Source: AWTP1-13 sp963840445
GTDB taxonomy: Bacteria > Pseudomonadota > Alphaproteobacteria > Rhizobiales > Hyphomicrobiaceae
Assembly: GCA_963840445.1 (NCBI GenBank)
Contig: CAWIZC010000012.1
Span: forward strand, 289,310 to 353,309
Length of the DNA stretch: 64,000 nucleotides
Reading direction: 5' to 3'
Positions 53,287 to 61,436 of this stretch are shown one piece after another; position 1 is the stretch's first letter; every line of letters begins with the position of its first letter. The translations under genes were made by a program, and so were the position numbers. The notes under the pieces are model-generated. The model ran no database searches and had not been told where the DNA came from. It was given only the letters and a program-made list of their open reading frames with translations.

Positions 53287-53772
53287 CTATCCAATCGAAG
53301 ACCGGAGCTGAAGTTCGAGGCGTAAGATCACGAAGCCGGTTGGTGTGGGTTTGTCCGGGGAGCTGACGCTGCCTTCTGGTCTGTCGGACAGCGAATGCAG
53401 TGCCAGGCTCTCGTTACCAATCAAAGGCGGCTTTTGCTCAGGCTGATGACTGGAGTCGTTGGCGAAGATTTGCTGAAGTTGACCGGGCTTGACCGCCGGC
53501 TCAGACGGACTTCTGACTACCCAAATAAATGTGACCTCCTCGTCAGCCGAGATGCTGACCCCGTATGCCGTGCCAATATAGGTTTCCTCCACCCCCTCCT
53601 TGGGCTGAAAGGTACACAAGACCTCGCGGGTTCGATCCCCGCTTGCGGCCGCTGCGTCCGAAGGTTCGCTCAGGGAACAGGAAAGGACACCGATCTCGTA
53701 GTCGGAAATCATCGCGCTGGCCGGGCAAGCCAAACACCAGATCGCGATGGCCGCTGTGATTGGGCGCCACAT
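53287..53772 (-). CDS. DUF992-like exported protein
   Basis: A 161-residue protein. Residues 1-20 are a signal peptide (ITAAIAIWCLACPASA). The mature start YEIGVLSCSLSE, a Cys in REVLCTFQPKEG, and YIGTAYGVSISAD followed by VTFIWVV match the DUF992 layout of alphaproteobacterial periplasmic proteins with two conserved Cys. The last third is unlike the family and may be run-on. The function is unknown. Confidence 0.65.
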   Translation of the reverse strand: MWRPITAAIAIWCLACPASAMISDYEIGVLSCSLSEPSDAAAASGDRTREVLCTFQPKEGVEETYIGTAYGVSISADEEVTFIWVVRSPSEPAVKPGQLQQIFANDSSHQPEQKPPLIGNESLALHSLSDRPEGSVSSPDKPTPTGFVILRLELQLRSSIG

Positions 53773-53802
53773 CTTGCACCTCTGTGCTGTCCCTGCCCGT
53801 GA

Positions 53803-53962
53803 TTAGCCAGGATGCTTGGTCTTGGGTTTATCGCGTTGACGCTCTCGCTCGTCGAGATGGTGAACCAAGTCGACCCAACGATCCGGCAGGGGATCAAGCG
53901 GCAGGTCTTCCTCCCGGGCCCGAAGGGTCTGGCCTATGCGGCACAGGAATGAGCCGCGCCAT
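53803..53962 (-). pseudogene. NepR-like small protein with a frameshift
   Basis: The C-terminal frame reads RIGQTLRAREEDLPLDPLPD followed by RWVDLVHHLDERERQ. This fits the NepR pattern (I-G-x-x-L-R-x-x-x-x-x-x-x-x-P-x-P-D-R-x-x-x-L-x-x-x-L-D) of the anti-sigma factor in the alphaproteobacterial general stress response. That frame lacks a start. MARLIPVPHR, one frame over from 53962, could supply it if one base is lost near 53940. No PhyR or EcfG gene is adjacent, so it may be only a relative. Confidence 0.4.
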
Positions 53963-54186
53963 TGATGTCACATCAGGCCAACGCTGGGCATACTGAGGAG
54001 TTCCGGCAGCCGTGCGGCTTAAGCGGGACGATCCATTCAGGCAAAGCCGGTATCTCTAGGCGCTGCGCACCCTAACGCGACAGATGCTTCGGATGTTTTC
54101 GTAGCCTGAGCAACCACAGCAGGAACACAGCACCTAATGCGACGTTGTCCAAGTTGAAATGAAACGTCCACAAAGGAGCTTGGACA

Positions 54187-54423
54187 ATGAGCAAACTGAT
54201 GAAGGCCGTGGCCGGCGCATCTCTTTTGATGTTCACCGCGACCACTGTGATAGCTCAAGGAACGCCGAACACCTCGTCGGGCCGGAACCAGCCCGGGCAG
54301 GGCTCGTCTGACAACAACGCGGTGAAGAACGAGAAGCCGACCGATCCGAACCTGCCGAGCAAGCAGCCCGAACCGAACAAGCTGCAGAAGGACGAGCGCA
54401 CCGGCAAGAGCGGCGGTGGCTAG
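54187..54423 (+). CDS. Small secreted polar protein
   Basis: A 78-residue protein with an AAAGGAG site before the ATG. Residues 1-23 are a signal peptide ending VIA-QG. The mature part is rich in Asn, Gln, Pro, Lys and Gly (GRNQPGQGSSDNNAVKNEKP, then LPSKQPEPNKLQKDERTGKS), with no Cys and no predicted fold, so it is probably disordered. It resembles the PGQ-rich secreted protein at 56.9 kb in style only. Function unknown. Confidence 0.7.
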   Translation: MSKLMKAVAGASLLMFTATTVIAQGTPNTSSGRNQPGQGSSDNNAVKNEKPTDPNLPSKQPEPNKLQKDERTGKSGGG

Positions 54424-54508
54424 TTCGAGCGGGCGACACAGCGCACCCTATCATCGCCAATGACGCCCCGGCCTTCGCGGCCGTTTCATTCGATCGAGTG
54501 CTAGACGA

Positions 54509-54640
54509 CTAGTCGCTTACGAGCCAGATGAGACTGGCGAGGACAAGGATCGCGGCGACCAGCAGCGCAAGCCCTGCCGGATCTGTGCCCTTGCGTCGGT
54601 ACCAGGGCGTGCGTGATGGACGCCAGCGAAAGTCGGTCAT
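54509..54640 (-). CDS. 43-residue single-helix membrane protein
   Basis: MTDFRWRPSRTPWYRRKGTD forms a basic cytoplasmic lead, followed by a clean hydrophobic helix (LALLVAAILVLASLIWLV). The topology would be N-terminus inside. A GAGG lies immediately before the ATG, with too little spacing. The composition is natural, so I list it at low confidence. Confidence 0.4.
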   Translation of the reverse strand: MTDFRWRPSRTPWYRRKGTDPAGLALLVAAILVLASLIWLVSD

Positions 54641-54708
54641 CCTCGAAAACGGTTGGCTGGCGATATCGTTTCTCAGCCAGTCTGCCCCACATGGTGCTCG
54701 CGGAGCCG

Positions 54709-54790
54709 ACCCGTAAGTACTTCCCGAGTCTCCAGCTCGAGCGGCAAGTGTGCGCCTATGTACCCTGCAGGGCGCGTCGCGTTTGTGTGG
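54709..54790. repeat. Diverged direct repeat, copy A
   Basis: About 82 bases that match 55353-55437 in blocks: GTACTTCCCGAGTCTC, then GTGTGNGCCTAT, then GGGCGCGTNGCGTTTGNGTG, about 75 percent overall. This copy ends 47 bases before the start of the 54.8 kb secreted-protein gene. Confidence 0.5.
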
Positions 54791-54836
54791 AAATGCGTTT
54801 TCACGTCGATGGCCCACCGAAACCACAGGTATTCCG

Positions 54837-55070
54837 ATGCACATGCGCATACTCGTTTACGGGGTGTCACTGGTGGCTGCCAGCGGCGCAGCCTATGCCC
54901 AATCTGATCCGCGGCCGAAGAGCGCAAACTCAACCGATGTAAAGGTCCACGCCGCCGCGATGTATTCGCAATGCATGCAAGATTGGGACTCGGGAACGCA
55001 CATGACCAAACAGGTATGGGAACGCACCTGCCGACGGCTCATGCAGGAGCGCGGCAAGGCCGCGCTGTGA
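54837..55070 (+). CDS. Small secreted protein
   Basis: A 77-residue protein. The signal peptide ends AYA-QS at about residue 22. The mature part DVKVHAAAMYSQCMQDWDSG followed by MTKQVWERTCRRLMQERGKA is helical with two Cys and resembles short periplasmic proteins of rhizobia with no known role. The start at 54837 or 54843 (MHMRILVYG) is not decided by the weak ribosome site. Confidence 0.6.
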   Translation: MHMRILVYGVSLVAASGAAYAQSDPRPKSANSTDVKVHAAAMYSQCMQDWDSGTHMTKQVWERTCRRLMQERGKAAL

Positions 55071-55286
55071 TCGCCGTTTGTCCGATACCGTACCGCATTG
55101 ATCCAGAGATAGCAAACTCAGGCTCGGTCGCATTGTGCCGTCAGGGCTGTCATTCGGGAGCGCGCTAGTGCCACCAGCCCAAAGACCTACCCTGCCCCTT
55201 CCCACCATATTTGATCGTCTTACGACGCCGCGCTGGTTACCAATCCTTCTGTTCTGGGTGCTCGTTCTCGCGGGGTTCGGTATCTA

Positions 55287-55301
55287 TAGACTTGTGGTCT
55301 A
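55287..55301. repeat. Inverted repeat, left partner of the recombinase pair
   Basis: TAGAC-TTGTG-GTCTA, a perfect five-base dyad with a five-base centre. It matches the dyad at 56222-56235 on the other side of the recombinase gene. It could be a recombination or operator site. Confidence 0.5.
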
Positions 55302-55352
55302 GACAGTTGGACCAGCTGCAGCTGGACATACCCAGATGGGATAGGGATCGCC

Positions 55353-55437
55353 TACCCAGTAGGTACTTCCCGAGTCTCACGGGGCTAACGGACAGTGTGA
55401 GCCTATCTGCCTACGACGGGCGCGTAGCGTTTGCGTG
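55353..55437. repeat. Diverged direct repeat, copy B
   Basis: The second copy of the block seen at 54709-54790, in the same orientation and about 640 bases downstream. No gene follows directly. Confidence 0.5.
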
Positions 55438-55547
55438 TTGTAAGCCCTCGAATGCCAATGGTCCGGTCCCCAGAGATTCGGGCCATTGGTGTGTGGAAAG
55501 CGGCTCGCATTGGGACCAAGGCCTCTCGGAGCCAGCGACAGGACCAT

Positions 55548-56147
55548 TCATGTGGCCGGCGCCTCCCGCCTGATGATGTCCATCACTGTGTTCTTGCTCA
55601 ATCCGACGTTACGGCCGATCAGGCGATAGCTGAGTCCGTCCGCGTGCAGTTGGAGTACCTTCTTCGCCTTCTTGTCGCTGGGTCGCTGGCCAACTTGCCG
55701 GCCCAGCACGATGCCGCGGGCTTTGGCAGCCGCGAGGCCAGACTTCACGCGCTCTCGGATGAGATCGCGCTCGAATTCGGCCAAGCCAGCCATGATGGTG
55801 CGCATCAGCTTTCCGCTGGCCGTGCTCAGGTCGAAGCTCAGACCGGTTTGCGCGAGGACGCTGACCTTCCAGCTGTGAAGATCATCGAGGGTCTGCACCA
55901 GGTCCTGAGTTGAGCGACCCCAGCGGCTGAGCTCTGTGACCAGGATCGCGTCGACCTTGCGCGCTTGCGCCAGGGCCATGACCTTCTTGCGCTCGGCACG
56001 GTCGTTCTTCGCGCCCGAGGCTGTCTCCCTGAAGATGGCGACGATCTCGTGCCCGGAGCGTTTGGCGAACGCACGCAGGTCGCGTTCTTGCCGTTCGCAC
56101 GACTGGTCGTCAGTGCTGACGCGGCAGTAGATGGCGACCTGTCCCAT
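55548..56147 (-). CDS. Serine recombinase (resolvase/invertase family)
   Basis: A 199-residue protein. The catalytic start is VAIYCRVSTDDQSCERQERD (nucleophilic Ser11 in C-R-V-S-T). Next come ASGAKNDRAERKKVMALA, VTELSRWGRSTQDLV (E-L-S-R-W/L-x-R-S) and LMRTIMAGLAEFERDLIRER, ending the long E helix. The DNA-binding tail is SYRLIGRNVGLSKNTVMDII. It is full length and intact. A GGAGGG site precedes the ATG at 56147. It would cut and exchange DNA at a paired site; matching inverted repeats flank the gene. No transposase is adjacent. Confidence 0.9.
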   Translation of the reverse strand: MGQVAIYCRVSTDDQSCERQERDLRAFAKRSGHEIVAIFRETASGAKNDRAERKKVMALAQARKVDAILVTELSRWGRSTQDLVQTLDDLHSWKVSVLAQTGLSFDLSTASGKLMRTIMAGLAEFERDLIRERVKSGLAAAKARGIVLGRQVGQRPSDKKAKKVLQLHADGLSYRLIGRNVGLSKNTVMDIIRREAPAT

Positions 56148-56862
56148 TTGAACCCTCCGGAATGCTTTCTTTGAAAATGCCCACAAACACGGGATATCTC
56201 GATGCAAATCACTGTATCGTATAGACTAGTGTCTAACAAGGACAAACCGTGGACCGAGAAGCAAGTGGTCTCAAGGGTTGCTTTAAAAATGGGCCTGCAG
56301 CGCGGTTTGCGCCCCGGCGCCGACCTTGGCGGGGCTGTCGTCACCCTCCGGCATGACGTCATCACGGGAGGTTATGTCAGGAAGTCCCGGCCGGCGGGGA
56401 CAGTCCCGTCAGGAGGGGACTGAGAGTTCCCGCGGGCGGCGGCGTTCCCCTTGGGTGGTGACTTTCAGCTCGGGTCATCCGTTGCTTGGGTAGTCAGAGG
56501 CGTTGGGTTCAGTGGACCTCAAGCGCGGCCATCCGCAAGCGCGCCTCCAATGAGCACGGGTCGGAAGCGCACGAAACCGGCTTCCAGCGCAGCCTGCACC
56601 GGATCGCCGAGTTCGGCGATCCGCTCGCGGACCAAGACGGAGGCCTGGCGCAAAGCGGTGGAGGTCTTCGTTGAACAGCAACGATGAATGGGCCCGGCAG
56701 GCCTTTGTCAGATCCGACCTGGTTGCACTGCCTTTACCCTGCGGGCAAAGGTCGCGGTGCTCGGCAATTCCCATCCCGTGCGGGAGCGAGCATTTCCAAC
56801 AAACGGAACAGCTTGATGCAATTCGCGTTTTTCTCGAAGACGCCGATGCAAAGGAGCTTCCA
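56148..56862. other. Stretch without a recognisable gene
   Basis: The left part holds the recombinase promoter and the dyad at 56222-56235. The rest shows only weak frames; pieces around 56500-56680 look like decayed coding sequence that I cannot name. Confidence 0.35.
56222..56235. repeat. Inverted repeat, right partner of the recombinase pair
   Basis: TAGAC-TAGT-GTCTA with a four-base centre, 75 bases upstream of the recombinase start. It shares both arms with the dyad at 55287-55301. Its position before the gene suits a resolvase site that also serves as operator. Confidence 0.5.
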
Positions 56863-57096
56863 ATGAAACAGGTGACAATCGTGGTCAGCGTGGCACTGCT
56901 TCTTGCGGTGCCCACGTTAGGGATGGCGCAGGAAAAGAAGAAGGGCGGGACGCCCGGCGTGGGCCAATCGCAATTCGCCCCGGGCCAGAAACAAACCACG
57001 CCAGGCACAGCTAAAGACTTTGCTCCAGGTCAGAAACAGATTGATCCAGGTACAGCAAAGAAATTCGCTCCCGGTCAGCAAAAGAAGACCCCATAA
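56863..57096 (+). CDS. Small secreted protein with a tandem FAPGQ repeat
   Basis: A 77-residue protein with AAGGAG before the ATG. The signal peptide ends GMA-QE at residue 22. The mature chain contains two full copies and a partial third of a 14-residue unit, F-A-P-G-Q-K-Q-x-x-P-G-T-A-K, after a Lys-rich lead. Such Pro/Gly/Gln repeats suggest an extended, flexible secreted chain. I know no function. The repeats differ at the DNA level, so they are not a recent replication slip. Confidence 0.72.
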   Translation: MKQVTIVVSVALLLAVPTLGMAQEKKKGGTPGVGQSQFAPGQKQTTPGTAKDFAPGQKQIDPGTAKKFAPGQQKKTP

Positions 57097-57761
57097 GTAT
57101 ACAACGGTGGGCAGGCATTGCGTGCTCACCGCTGTTCGCTACCGCGCTCGCGGCAAGCGCTCCGTCGGCGACAGCCGCTCCGCACCGGATCGGTAACGTC
57201 ACTCGCGATGTCTCAGTCCTGCCAGGCCACGGCGATCCATCTTCTTTTGTTTCTCTGTTGACGAGATGCGCCGAGGCGATCCCCGCATCTCGCCTCGACT
57301 ATCCCGCGCTGGCTGGCACGCATGATGGCCCCGTCGACGACGACCGCGGCGTCCAGCGCACAGCAGCGACGGGTAGCCGGCGAGCTCGGCCAGTCTGTTG
57401 CAACGCAGAGCACGAGGCCGGTCGGATTAACTCCGCAGGAGCCAAGCCGTAAAGACAACCAATGCGCCTGCGACTAGCATCAGCACAACGGTGGCCACGA
57501 GTCTCGGAGTCCGAGGACATTAAAAGCAAAATGGCCTCCCATCCCGGTCAAGGTCGTAAATGCGAGCACTGCTAGGAACGTAGTCAGCTGCTGCATGGCC
57601 ACTAAGCTCTAAAACATCGCGTGGCGTAGGCCGGGCCCAGACCACCACGAAGCCCCTGCATCTCGAGCATGGTCCGATAGTGCGGCTCATGTTGGCGATC
57701 TGGCACTCCCTCCTGTCGGGCACTACCGCCCAGACAGCACGCGCGGAGTCTCAGACGTCGT
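57097..57761. other. Long stretch with no clear gene
   Basis: One tiny minus-strand frame near 57510-57432 would encode a 23-residue hydrophobic helix (ATVVLMLVAGALVVFTAWLL) from a GTG. It may be a small membrane peptide or the end of a lost gene. Nothing else is convincing. Confidence 0.3.
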
Positions 57762-58214
57762 CTATTGACGAGCTGTGCCATCGAGGATGGCATTGAGGTC
57801 CTGCTCGCTTTTGGCGCGGCGGCTGCGTCCCTCGAACAATGCGCCTTGCTCGATAAGCAGCGACATATGATGGATGTCGCCATCAACCTTTGACGAGGCT
57901 TGCAGGGCGACCGTTCTTCCGCAAACGATGCCGGAGACTTTCCCGCGCACCACCACCTGCCGACCCGCAACCATACCCGTCACCTGGCCCTTTTCGCCGA
58001 CGATGACCTCTGCTGCCTGCACGTCACCCTCGATCTCGCCGTCGACCTGCAATACGCCGCGGCCGATAATCCTCAGGCCCTGGCCCATGATCTTGAGGTC
58101 GTTGCCGATCACCGACTTTTCGGTGCTTTCTCGACCAACTGCACTAAAGGCGCCATCGGCGCTGGTGTCGGCTGAGCGCGACTTTGGCTCGGCCGGAGAG
58201 CTACGCGTGAACAT
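57762..58214 (-). CDS. Bactofilin (polymer-forming cytoskeletal protein)
   Basis: A 150-residue protein. After a polar lead of about 40 residues comes the beta-helix core of bactofilins: VIGNDLKIMGQGLRIIGRGV, then LQVDGEIEGDVQAAEVIVGE and GQVTGMVAGRQVVVRGKVSG. ASSKVDGDIHHMSLLIEQGA and FEGRSRR end the core. It polymerises without nucleotides and acts as a scaffold at the membrane or cell pole. The start MFTRSSPAEPKS at 58214 has a GGGGG-type site. No peptidase partner gene is beside it. Confidence 0.9.
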   Translation of the reverse strand: MFTRSSPAEPKSRSADTSADGAFSAVGRESTEKSVIGNDLKIMGQGLRIIGRGVLQVDGEIEGDVQAAEVIVGEKGQVTGMVAGRQVVVRGKVSGIVCGRTVALQASSKVDGDIHHMSLLIEQGALFEGRSRRAKSEQDLNAILDGTARQ

Positions 58215-58421
58215 GATGAAAACCCCCGGTTGGACGGATAGCAAGGCTCACCATCACTGACAGGGAGGAACGGTGTCAACAGGCCACGCCTGCCGTTGTC
58301 TCGTCACCGCGTCAGACAGCCCCCACTAATCACGCTACGTGCTGAGGCACAGCGGATTCAGCATTTCGCGTTGAAGGTGGCTTGACCTCCATCGGCGACC
58401 GTCACACTCAAGTCGACCTTC

Positions 58422-58799
58422 TTAGTCCGACTGCCCGATCTTGCGGATGCTGGCAGCGAGATCGAACACGTGCTCCCGCCACCGCGCCATGTAGCGGGCG
58501 AAGTGGCCGTCGGAACCTGCCTCCGCTGTTCCCTTCTTGCGGCAAGCATCCAGCGTAGCTGCCGTCCAGGCGGCGGCTGCCGCATCATCCAGGCTCTTTG
58601 CCCGTCGGTCCTCTTTGACCTGCAGCTCGGCTTGCGCCTTGAGCCAGACATCGTAGGCGCTGTCCAGGCAGGCCTCGAACGGACCTTTGCGCGCAAAGCC
58701 GATGTCCGCGGATGCTCCACAGGCCACGCTTGCCGCAGCCCCCAGAAACGCGCCAACCAGCATGCCGCCGCGAGTTCGGCCCTTCAACCTACCGATCAT
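58422..58799 (-). CDS. Exported hypothetical protein
   Basis: A 125-residue protein with a good AGGGGGA site. Residues 1-31 form a basic lead and hydrophobic core (MLVGAFLGAAASVACGASA), possibly a signal peptide. The mature part is helical with conserved-looking FEACLDSAYDVWLKAQAELQ, later AATLDACRKKG and ARYMARWREHVFDLA. There are two Cys in the mature region. No family is recognised. Confidence 0.6.
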   Translation of the reverse strand: MIGRLKGRTRGGMLVGAFLGAAASVACGASADIGFARKGPFEACLDSAYDVWLKAQAELQVKEDRRAKSLDDAAAAAWTAATLDACRKKGTAEAGSDGHFARYMARWREHVFDLAASIRKIGQSD

Positions 58800-58919
58800 G
58801 ATCGTCCCCCTTCAGCCGCCGCAGCGGTGTCTCGCAGCTTAATGGTGGCTTTGATTGCCGCAAGCGCATCGGCATCGAGTCGGCGTAATGACGACGGCCT
58901 TGGTGCAACTCAGAAACAC

Positions 58920-58950
58920 AAAAGCCCCACATCGCCTTGGCGATGGGGCT
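58920..58950 (-). terminator. Terminator of the NarL-type regulator gene
   Basis: On the minus strand AGCCCCATCGCC pairs with a matching arm (two-base bulge) around an AAGG loop, followed by TTTT. It lies about 95 bases past the stop of the regulator gene, on the same strand. Confidence 0.7.
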
Positions 58951-59045
58951 GTACGGGTTGGTAGTCGGTTCCCGGTCCGAGGTCCCGACCTATGGTGTAG
59001 GTGCGAACCGCTACTGTCCGCCAATGCTACGCACCAGTCAGCAAA

Positions 59046-59672
59046 TTACGCCTCGATCATTTTGTTGCGGATGGCGTACCGGACCAATTCGGCCGTCGAA
59101 TGGATATTCAACTTGCGGTGGATGGCCGACCGGTGAGCCTCGATCGTCTTGACGCTGAGATCGAGGATGGATGCGGTCTTCTTATTGCTGTGGCCCACAG
59201 CTATCAACTGTAGCACCGAGCGCTCGCGTGCGCTCAGCGGGCCGTCGTTGCGCTTGGTCAGGTATGATTGCCGCAGCGTCTCGGAGACCGATCCCGTGAA
59301 GAACGGCATGTGCCTCGCAACGGTCTCGACAGCCGTCAAAAGCAGGTGGTGGCCCTCGGATTTCAGCACATAGCCCAAGGCACCCGCCTGTAGCAGATCA
59401 TGGATCAGGCTGTTGCTATCGTGCATGGTGAAAATGATCACCTCGGTGCCCGGGCTGAGCTGCCGGATCTGCCGCGTCACGTCAACTCCGTTGAGGAGGG
59501 GCAGTGAATAGTCGACGATGGCGACGTCGGGTGCCGTTTTGAGCACCTGCACAACGGCCTGCTTGCCGTCCGCTGCTTCGGCAACGACCTGCCAATTCGG
59601 TTGCTCGCTCAGCAGCGCGCGCAGGCCCGCTCTAACCACCTCGTGATCATCGGCAATGAGGATTTTTGTCAT
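59046..59672 (-). CDS. NarL/FixJ-type response regulator
   Basis: A 208-residue protein. The receiver domain (1-120) has ILIADDHEVVRAGLRALL, Asp54 in VAIVDYSLPLLNG as phosphorylation site, IIFTMHDS and GYVLKSEG with the conserved Lys. The LuxR helix-turn-helix (145-205) reads LSARERSVLQLIAVGHSNKK, then LDLSVKTIEAHRSAIHRKL. It is complete. It would be activated by a HisKA_3-type kinase not present in the window. It is transcribed alone, with a terminator after it. Confidence 0.93.
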   Translation of the reverse strand: MTKILIADDHEVVRAGLRALLSEQPNWQVVAEAADGKQAVVQVLKTAPDVAIVDYSLPLLNGVDVTRQIRQLSPGTEVIIFTMHDSNSLIHDLLQAGALGYVLKSEGHHLLLTAVETVARHMPFFTGSVSETLRQSYLTKRNDGPLSARERSVLQLIAVGHSNKKTASILDLSVKTIEAHRSAIHRKLNIHSTAELVRYAIRNKMIEA

Positions 59673-60127
59673 TCCGACCCCCGGCCTCGTTTGGGGTACC
59701 GGCTTGCGCGCGCATCTGAATGCCCGACGCTCCTATCACTGACCATTGGTCAGCATGCGGGGTCAGGCGGTAGCTGTGTATCAGGGAAAACCAGCAAAAC
59801 CGCGCGGTGCTTACCGCAGGGTGCGGCGTGCTGGATACTGGCTGGGCGCCATTTCCAACTGAGGCGATGTAGGGGCAAAAAGCCCCGGCCAAAGCGCCGG
59901 AGAGCAGGGGCTCTAATTTAGACGGTGAACCTTCCCGCGCGAAGGCGCATTGTTAAGGCATACGCAACACCATGACCGTCCCAGCTACGCGCTCATGGCC
60001 TTCTGCCAGTCGATCATCACGCTTGTTGCGCGTTGAGGATTGATCGACGGCTCGGGACCCTGCGGCCCACCAAATAAGAGACCGCCCCGCCCCTGGCATT
60101 TGCGCTTAGCCGCGCATAGGTGCCGCC
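59673..60127. other. Intergenic stretch with a terminator
   Basis: Promoters of the divergent NarL-type regulator and receiver-only gene should be here. A leftward terminator at 59876-59912 is described separately. I see no gene. Confidence 0.4.
59876..59912 (-). terminator. Leftward Rho-independent terminator
   Basis: On the minus strand AGCCCC pairs with GGGGCT around an inner GGC/GCC hairpin, followed directly by TTTTT. It would stop transcripts from the right, for example from the sigma-factor pseudogene, before they reach the regulator gene. Confidence 0.65.
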
Positions 60128-60502
60128 ATGGAGTTCCCCGCACTGCGCGGGCGCTCAATCCTCGTCGTTGAGGATGAACCGCTTATCGGAATGGACATAC
60201 GGGCCGCGCTTGAAAAAGCTGGCGCCAACGTGACCGCAACGACGACTTTTCGCCACGCGCTCATCTTGATCGACCATGACGGATTGGCGGGCGCGATCAT
60301 GGATCATGCCCTAGGTGACGGCGACAGCACAGAGGTGTGCGTTCGACTGAAAGCCAGGGGCATCCCATACGTCTGCTATAGCGGCTACACAGCGGTGAGC
60401 GGCGCTGATCCGACAGCCCCGCATATAATGAAGCCTGCACCCATGGACACCCTGCTGGGCACGTTGGAAGCCCTGCTCCCACGCTTGCCGCGGATCTCGT
60501 AG
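60128..60502 (+). CDS. Single-domain response regulator (receiver only)
   Basis: A 124-residue protein consisting of one receiver domain: ILVVEDEPLIGMDIRAALEK, Asp59 in GAIMDHALGDGD, then YVCYSGYTAV and HIMKPAPMDTLLGTL with the conserved Lys. It is close in sequence and length to the domain at 39.8 kb (shared SILVVEDEPL lead, same position of Asp59). It lacks an output domain, so it acts by protein contact or as a phosphate sink. It lies next to a broken sigma-factor gene. Confidence 0.87.
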   Translation: MEFPALRGRSILVVEDEPLIGMDIRAALEKAGANVTATTTFRHALILIDHDGLAGAIMDHALGDGDSTEVCVRLKARGIPYVCYSGYTAVSGADPTAPHIMKPAPMDTLLGTLEALLPRLPRIS

Positions 60503-60541
60503 ACAGCAGCGCCCACGGCGGAAACGTGTGGATCAGCCATT

Positions 60542-61231
60542 CTACCGTGGTGTCGTGCTGGATCCAGGGGCTGGGCTGAGGCCGAGCCGGCGAAGCACGG
60601 CGCCCGTGAGCCGTCGGCACCGCTCGCCCTCGAACGGGAAGGTGCCTTCAACGCAGGAGCCAATTGATCCTGGAGCGCTCGTCGCAGGCGCATGCGCGCA
60701 CGGTGCAGCCGCGTCTTCACGGTCGCGGCGTGCAGCGAAAGCACGTGCGCGGTCTCTTCGACGCTCAATCCTTCCACCTCCCGAAGCACGAACACTTCTC
60801 GGAAGGGCTCCGGGAGAGCATCGATCGGCCGTTCCAACAGGCTGCGAATCTCGTTCAGATGCCGTCTCGCGCTCGGGGTCGGTTTGGGGACCGCCGCCGG
60901 GAAATGGGATGATTTCGCCCATGGTTTTGTCATCAAGTTCACTTAGGGCACAGATGCTCGCGCCGGCCCCGCAGCCGGCCTTGTGCCTCGTTGATGACGA
61001 TGCGCGTCAGCCACGTGCCGAGTTGGGCCTCCTGGCGGAAAGTCTCCGAGGGCACGGAAACCTCTGACATAGGCATCTTGCACGACTTCTTCGGCTTCCC
61101 AGTCGGTACCGAGGATGCTGCGCGCGGCTGCGGAACAGTCGCCGGTTGTTGCGGCGCATGATCTCCTGAAAAGCCGCTCCGCTTGCGTTGCGGGCAAGGG
61201 CAATGAGCTCGGGCTCGGTTGCCCGCTCCAA
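60542..61231 (-). pseudogene. ECF sigma factor, broken by several frameshifts
   Basis: Read in order on the minus strand, the pieces give MERATEPELIALARNASGAA and FQEIMRRNNRRLFR. Then come ARSILGTDWEAEEVVQDAYV, LGTWLTRIVINEAQGRLRGR, and ALPEPFREVFVLREVEGLSV with EETAHVLSLHAATVKTRLHR. These are regions 2 (D-A-E-E-V-V-Q-D) and 4 of an extracytoplasmic-function sigma factor. At least three frame breaks (about 61130, 61055 and 60950) and one near the end occur. It would direct RNA polymerase to stress promoters if intact. Confidence 0.72.
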
Positions 61232-61436
61232 GGTCGGAGCCGTCGCTTTCTACGTAGCGGCCACATACGGTGCCTCGCCGGTTCGTGCATGAGATGTCCG
61301 AATTGATCAAAAGGTTCCCGCGATTGCTTGCTGCACTGCACAGTCACTCGGGAACCTTCGGCGCCCGTCGATCCATCCAAAGCGCAGCTACGTCCAATCA
61401 GATGCGTGGCTTAGGCCGATCAGCAAGGAGATGACC

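Larger units (their letters stand above)
55071..55547. other. Non-coding stretch with two repeats
   Basis: No gene is seen. It holds an inverted repeat at 55287-55301 and copy B of a diverged direct repeat at 55353-55437, both described separately. The serine recombinase ends at its right edge. Confidence 0.4.
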
